This document shows positions 59,116-64,000 of a stretch of 64,000 nucleotides of DNA, one piece after another (within the stretch, counting starts at the first letter, position 1; the number at the start of each line of letters is the position of its first letter). The notes under the pieces were generated by a model. It saw only the letters and a list, made by a program, of their open reading frames with translations, did not search any database and was not told the origin of the DNA. Location of the stretch: assembly GCF_041296385.1 (NCBI RefSeq), contig NW_027183574.1:124001-188000 (forward strand), read 5' to 3'. This stretch comes from Aphelocoma coerulescens (lineage: Eukaryota; Chordata; Aves; Passeriformes; Corvidae). The position numbers and the translations under genes are program-made.

Positions 59116-61329
59116 TGGGGAGGTCCAGAGTGGACACCAGGAGAAAGGAATTTCCCTCCCAGGCAGGGCTGGGGTGCAACACGTCCCCCAGAAGGAGCCT
59201 GGAGCAGCCCAAGGCTTTGTGTGCCCAGGTAGAGGCAGGCAGGACGCAGAGCTGCCGGCAAAGGAAGGGGCCAGCCAGGTGGGGCAGCCGGGGGGATGAG
59301 GACAGCCTGCAGGGACAGAGGCGCAGGGCAGGGACAGCGTGGCACAGCCTGGGCTGCAGAGGGCAGAGGGATGGGCAGCAGCTGCAAGGCCCTGACAGAG
59401 CCAACTTGTGCAGCCCTTTGGCCACGGCTGCTGGCCCTGGCCCTGAGGCCAGCAGGAGACAAGTGACCCTTGCAGCCCTGGGGCCTCAGTGCCTCCTTGT
59501 CCCTGCCCAGCAGCCTGGCAGGGGCCGCCCCATGGTGCTGCCCTGGGCACTGCCCATCCCCACTTCCCAGTGCCCCGGCAAGAGCCCTGAGCACTGAGGG
59601 AGGGACAGGATCTGCCTTGCCAGGGGCTGGGGCTCAGGCCTTGGCCCTTTGCACTCAGGGAACACAGCCAGGTTTGCTCAGCACCAGAGACACCTTTCCC
59701 TTGCTTGTCCCCACCTGCCATCGCTGCCTCCAGAGTTCTGCTCTCACTGGAACCTGGGGACACTTTCACGTGAGTCGTGTCCTGATGGGACCCATTAAAA
59801 GTTCAAGAAACTTTGGACTTTGAATCTTTGAGTTCTTGAGAAGTTTTTTGAAGACGCTCTGAGGGACTGAGTCTGATGTGAACAACACCAAAGGCCTGAG
59901 AGGGTCATTAAAGTCCTTGTGCTGCTGCTGTGCTGCTGAGCTGGGCCGGGCTCCTGGCACAGAGGGAACTCTCAAGCTCCTGGCAACCAGCGAGAGCTTC
60001 AAAGAGGCAGCTCTGCTGAGGAGCAGCTCCTCTGCCTGCCCAGCAGGGCTGAGGGCACTGCCTGCAGGTACCTGGGAGGAGTGAGCAGAGAGCTAGCTAA
60101 AGCAGCTGGAAGGACAGCTCTGAACTCATTCGTGGAGAAACCTTCACAGCGTGGGACACAGTGAGTCTCTGGCTGCAGGGATCCTCTAGAGCTGGCCCAT
60201 GACACGGCTGCCATGGCTGTGAGGATGGCTCTGCTGCCGTTCCTGCCTTGGGGGAGGATGTGCTGCAGAGCGGGGCTGCCCTGGGCACTGTCAGAGGGAC
60301 AGGGCAGGACGGCTCCTGCTGCCAGGGCCGGCTGCAGGCTCTGAAGGTGGGCAGGAGCCAGGGGTGCCCAGGGCTGTCCTGCAGAGCAGCTCCTGCAGCC
60401 CTGAGGGCTCTTTGCCAGGCCAGGGCATCTGCCACCTGCCAGGGGCAGCTCTCAGCCTGCCTGGGAGCTCCCCATGGGCTGTGGGGAGGAGTTGGAGGTG
60501 GAAGGAGCGGCCCCCCTCAGGGCAGACTCCTCCTGCTGGGGAGGTGGTGCTGCATGGCCAGAGCTGCTCTCAGCTTTCTCCTCAAGGGAAGGGAAAGGGG
60601 CTCTCAGGTTTGTCTGTGTCACTGAGACTCCTGCACTGCTGCCCTGGGGATCAGCAGCTCTGCCTCAGATCTCCCTCAGGAAGTGCCTCCTCACACTCCT
60701 CTGCCTGCAGACAGCACCAGCAGCACCTTGGCTTGCAGCATCTCCCTTTGTCTGAGCTGCCCTTCAGGCCCTGCTGCCAGGGAGATGCCCCTGGGCAGTG
60801 CCCTGTGCTGGGAGGGCTCTGCAGGGCAGAGCTGAGCCCCCAGGGCTGGGCTGGGCTCTGGCAGCACTGGCAGGGACAAGCCTTGGACCCAGAGAAACAG
60901 CTGCCAGGAGGCACAACTGCAGGCAGCAGAGAGCCAGAGCAACCACAGCTGCACAGGGAAAGGAAGAAGGGTTTAGAGCAATGGTTTTGAAATTGGGGCC
61001 TTCAAAAAGTCACTTTATTTTTCAAGCCCATTTTAAGTACAATCACCAGGAAATAGAGGGAGGTGAAATGAGCAAAGGGCACCTGTGTGGGGACCAGCAG
61101 GTCCGACTGCACTGGGGCACAGGGAGCCCTGTTTTCCCTCTGGGCCCCCAGTGTTCAGGCTGAGAGCAACGCTGAGGATGAGGCAGCAGCACAAACCTGA
61201 GCTCAGAAATCAAAAAGCTTAGCCAAGTTCTGTCACAGGAGGAGAAGTTGTTTTGAGGGGATTCCTAAGAAAATAGCATAGGATTGACTCAGGGGAATCT
61301 GTCCCAGCTTGTCAATGCCTTCTTCCAAC
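59116..61329. other. Upstream region of the olfactory receptor; no gene recognised
   Basis: GC-rich, with many TGCAG/CAGGGCAG words and no clear tandem repeat. Bases 59,780-59,900 and 60,990-61,060 are AT-richer. Bird family-14 receptors often have non-coding 5' exons within a few kb, but I cannot point to one here. The long open frames between 58,690 and 59,770 lack domain motifs and overlap the duplication and the minisatellite. Confidence 0.5.
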
Positions 61330-61331
61330 AG
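61330..61331 (+). other. Candidate 3' splice site of the receptor coding exon
   Basis: GCCTTCTTCCAACAG, a short pyrimidine-rich run ending in AG, lies 14 bp before the start codon. Olfactory receptor genes usually have an intron-free coding exon preceded by such an acceptor. Confidence 0.45.
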
Positions 61332-61345
61332 TCCAGAGTGCAGAA

Positions 61346-62277
61346 ATGTCCAACAGCAGCTCCATCAGGCACTTCCTCCTGCTGGCATTGGCAGACACGC
61401 GGCAGCTGCAGCTCCTGCACTTCTGCCTCTTCCTGGGCATCTCCCTGGCTGCCCTCCTGGCCAACGGCCTCATCATCAGTGCCGGAGCCTGCGGCCAGCA
61501 CCTGCACAGCCCCGTGTTCTTCTTCCTGCTCAGCCTGGCCCTCAGCGACCTGGGCTCCATCTGCACCACTGTCCCCAAGGCCATGCACAATTCCCTCTGG
61601 GCACCAGGCACCTCTCCTACTCAGCATGTGCTGCTCAGGTGTTTTTCTTTCTGTTCTTCATCTCAGCAGAGTATTCCCTCCTCCTCATCATGTGCTACGA
61701 CCGCTACGTGTCCATCTGCAAAGCCCTGCACTACGGGGCCCTCCTGGGCAGCAGAGCTTGTGCCCACATGGCAGCAGCTGCCTGGGCCAGTGCCTTTCTC
61801 TACACTCTCATGCACATGGCCAATACATTTCCCCTGCCCCTGTGCCAGGGCAATGGCCTGGGCCACTTCTTCTGGGAAATCCCACACATCCTCAAGCTCT
61901 CCTGCTCCAAATCCTACCTCAGGGAACTTGGGCTCATCGCTGTCAGTGTCTGTTTGGTATTTGGCTGTTTTGTGTTCATTGTTTTCTCCTATGTGCAGAT
62001 CTTCAGGGCCGTGCTGAAGATCCCCTCTGAGCAGGGCCGGCACAAAGCCTTTTCCACGTGCCTCCCTCACCTGGCCATGCTCTCTCTGTTCCTCAGCACT
62101 GTTATATTTTCCTACCTGAAGCCCCCCTCCATCTCCTCCCCATCCCTGGATGTGGCAGTGTCAGTTCTGTACTCGGTGCTGCCTCCAGCCCTGAACCCCC
62201 TCATCTACAGCCTGAGGAAGCAGGAGCTCAGGGATGCCCTGAGGAAAAGGATCACGGCCGGTTTTCAGCAGCAATAA
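61346..62277 (+). pseudogene. Olfactory receptor, family 14-like, single frameshift
   Basis: A seven-transmembrane odorant receptor frame of about 310 codons, the normal length, in one exon. It starts with MSNSSS (N-glycosylation sequon). It shows LHSPVFFFLLSLALSDL (TM2; families usually have a PMYFFL-type motif), MCYDRYVSIC (DRY motif, end of TM3), KAFSTCLPHL (TM6) and NPLIYSLRKQELRDAL (TM7 and tail). The reading frame shifts at 61,600-61,602, between codon 85 (NSLW) and the TM3 Cys; one base appears to be missing. The rest is intact up to TAA at 62,275-62,277. The sequence fits the bird-expanded gamma-c/OR14 group. It is either a young pseudogene or an intact gene with a sequencing error. 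Confidence 0.88.
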
Positions 62278-62278
62278 A
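62273..62278 (+). terminator. AATAAA overlapping the receptor stop codon
   Basis: The stop codon TAA (62,275-62,277) is embedded in AATAAA. A hexamer overlapping the stop codon would leave almost no 3' UTR; it may be chance, or one of several poly(A) sites. Confidence 0.35.
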
Positions 62279-63619
62279 CTCTCATTCTCCTGCAGAGCTG
62301 CTCTGATGTGACTCATTAATGCCCACTCTGTGTCCTGTGTTTGTTGCTGCTGACACAGGTGTTACGCTGCTGTGAATTTGTTCACACAAAAATCTTTGTC
62401 TGTTCCATTTTTAATTTGGTATTTGCCTTTCCAGTGTGACCCAGAGACTGTAGAAACGGGGAGCTGCACTACAGTATGTGTGTGCTGGAACAAAAGAAAG
62501 AAGCCTGTGTTGTCTTGTTTCCCTGACATCTTTCCTCCCTGACTTCTCTGGAGCTGCAGGGTCGGTGCCTCTGGGCAGAGCTGGGGGAGAAAAGAGTCCC
62601 AGCAGGAGAGCACTGCCAGGGAGCCCCAGGACTTCTCCTCCGTAACTCCTCTTCCTTCCCTTCCACACTCCCCTGCAGAGCCCCTGTGTTGGTTTCAGGC
62701 CTCAGGGCTCTGTCAGCTGGGTCCCAGTCCTGCTGTGTGACTGCCCAGGGACTGCAGGCAGGGACAGGCCGTGGGCACTGCTGGGACAGAGCTGGGCTCT
62801 GCAGCAGCATTTCCATCATGCGAGGGCATCTCCCCAGTGCAGGGCCTGAAAGCTTCAATCTCCTTCCCAATTTTGTCTCCAGGATGTGCCCAACGCAGCA
62901 CCCTGGAGAGGAAACCAGCCCTGAGCAGCAAAGGGTGGCAGTGCTCAGGGTGGGGGCACCCAGCAGTGCCCTGGCAAAGCCAGCGCCGCTGCCAGCAGGG
63001 GCCTCTCTGCCCAGCTCACAGAGGTTGTTCTTCCCTCCATGGAGGGACATCCAGGGACCGGGTCAGGGCTCCGTGTTTGCAGTGCACAGACAAGACACAG
63101 CCCTGAACACCCTGTGTGGGGGGGGGGGGACATAAACCCAGCGAGCACAAACACCTTCAGCTGTTCCTGGAGTTCCCAGAGAGTGCCGTCCCCTGGGAAC
63201 CCCCTGGATGCGGGGCTGGGATGAGCTCCTGTGCACAGAGCTCCCCGTGCCCATCCCTGCGGCCGTGGGGCACCTCGGGCAGGGGCAGGGCAGGGTGACA
63301 CCCGCAGGGCTGAGCTCCCTGCCAGGCTCTGGCAGCGGCAGCAGAGCCCAGGGAGCCCCTGCCCGTGCTGCAATGAACTGTCTGTGAGCGTGCCAGGGAA
63401 GGACTCGTGTCCCTGAGCAGCCCTGGGGCTGTGAGCAGGGCATGAGCCCAGCTCAGGGGTGGGCACCCGACAGAGCCCTGACGCTTCTGGGTGTGCCCAT
63501 AAGAGAAGGCTTGGGCAAGGTGACCGTGGTAAAACCTCTCTGTCCATCAAGTGACAACCAAGTGTCTCTGGCACTGTCCCTCCCCAGCCAGGCACCGGGA
63601 GAAAATAAGCTGAGAAAAC
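62279..63619. other. 3' flank of the receptor; no gene recognised
   Basis: No domain, RNA gene or tandem repeat is seen. There is a G12 run at 63,118-63,129. Open frames on the minus strand up to about 216 codons contain no recognisable motif. Confidence 0.5.
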
Positions 63620-63920
63620 TGTGAGTCACCATGAAGAGAGATTAATGGTTAGGGAAAGGAAGTAAAGAGCAAAGGCCAAATGCAGAAGCAAAGAAACCAC
63701 AGGGAGGCAAGAATTCAGTGCATGGAGTGGCTGCCTTGGAAGACAAATGGATCAATATAGAAAATCCAGACACCCTCTCGCCCCCTTCCTTTCCCCCAGT
63801 CCATTGCTGACCCTGACGTCCCATGGAATGGGAGATCCCTTGGGTCAGTCCAGCCCAGCTGTCCCCTCCCTGTGCCCTTGGGAACACTTGCCCACCCCCA
63901 GCCCATGGTTTGGGGGGGCT
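63620..63920 (-). mobile_element. LTR fragment, avian ERV type, minus orientation
   Basis: Bases 63,805-63,865 (TGACGTCCCATGG, GGAGATCCCTTGGGTCAGT, CAGCTGTCC) match the reverse complement of 53,671-53,728 (TGATGTCCTGTGG, GGATATCCCTGGGGTCAGT, CACCTGTCC). The TATA box is lost in this copy, but TGACGTC is preserved. The outer boundaries are guesses; the A-rich 63,630-63,760 segment probably belongs to the element's downstream part. Confidence 0.55.
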
Positions 63921-64000
63921 GCAGAGACGCCTCATGCGGGGCCAGCCCTGCTCAGGGACAGCCAAAGCCTTGGGCTGGGACCAAGCCCGCTGCAGCCACA

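Noticed and set aside
58723..59769. 348-codon minus-strand open frame (and a 300-codon frame overlapping it)
   Set aside because: It crosses a 190-bp tandem duplication and the 37-bp minisatellite, two long frames overlap on the same strand, and composition (Ser, Pro, Gly, Ala, Cys) fits chance in GC-rich DNA.

Overview
The window looks like nuclear DNA of a bird, most likely a passerine. It holds a broken olfactory receptor of the family-14 type that is expanded in birds, remnants of PIM-like serine/threonine kinases (a family known to be expanded in songbirds), LTR fragments of avian type, and GC-rich spliced-gene debris with eukaryotic splice signals. Nothing suggests a prokaryote, and I see no intact protein-coding gene.

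Bases 1-47,773 (about 75% of the window) are one tandem macrosatellite. It has 21 complete units, usually 2,265-2,269 bp, plus a 524-bp partial unit at the left edge, so the array continues beyond the window. Each unit carries a minisatellite block of degenerate 37-38-bp monomers. Five 75-76-bp dimers form the core of that block. Three units have lost whole dimers: two units of 2,193 bp have four dimers and one of 2,043 bp has two. Shared rare variants show a further level: units 10-13 (20,940-29,934) and units 14-17 (29,935-38,926) form two copies of a four-unit higher-order repeat of about 8,993 bp. The hierarchy is monomer (37-38 bp), dimer (75 bp), unit (2.27 kb), four-unit block (9 kb). 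Every unit also carries a CTCF-like core, a plus-strand TATA-like box and a minus-strand AATAAA.

The array ends sharply at 47,773. To its right lie unassigned GC-rich DNA (47,774-48,465); a short minisatellite of the same monomer family in the opposite orientation (48,466-48,860); a decayed gammaretrovirus-type ERV with RNase H, integrase and env remnants and a probable 3' LTR (about 49,130-52,459); a roughly 21-bp minisatellite built around a CRE-like octamer (52,490-53,015); degenerate GC-rich repeats (53,030-53,480); and an LTR fragment (about 53,640-53,850).

Bases 54,050-55,460 contain two PIM-like kinase remnants on the minus strand. They are followed by a TTCC microsatellite, a CCCAT pentanucleotide array, a CpG-rich block with two NotI sites (about 56,930-57,330), a tandem duplication of about 190 bp (58,545-58,922) and another block of the 37-bp minisatellite (58,940-59,115). 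The right end holds the olfactory receptor pseudogene (61,346-62,277, one frameshift) and a second, inverted copy of the LTR seen at 53.7 kb. The genes do not form a pathway. The window is repeat-rich DNA, and its most unusual element is the nested macrosatellite.
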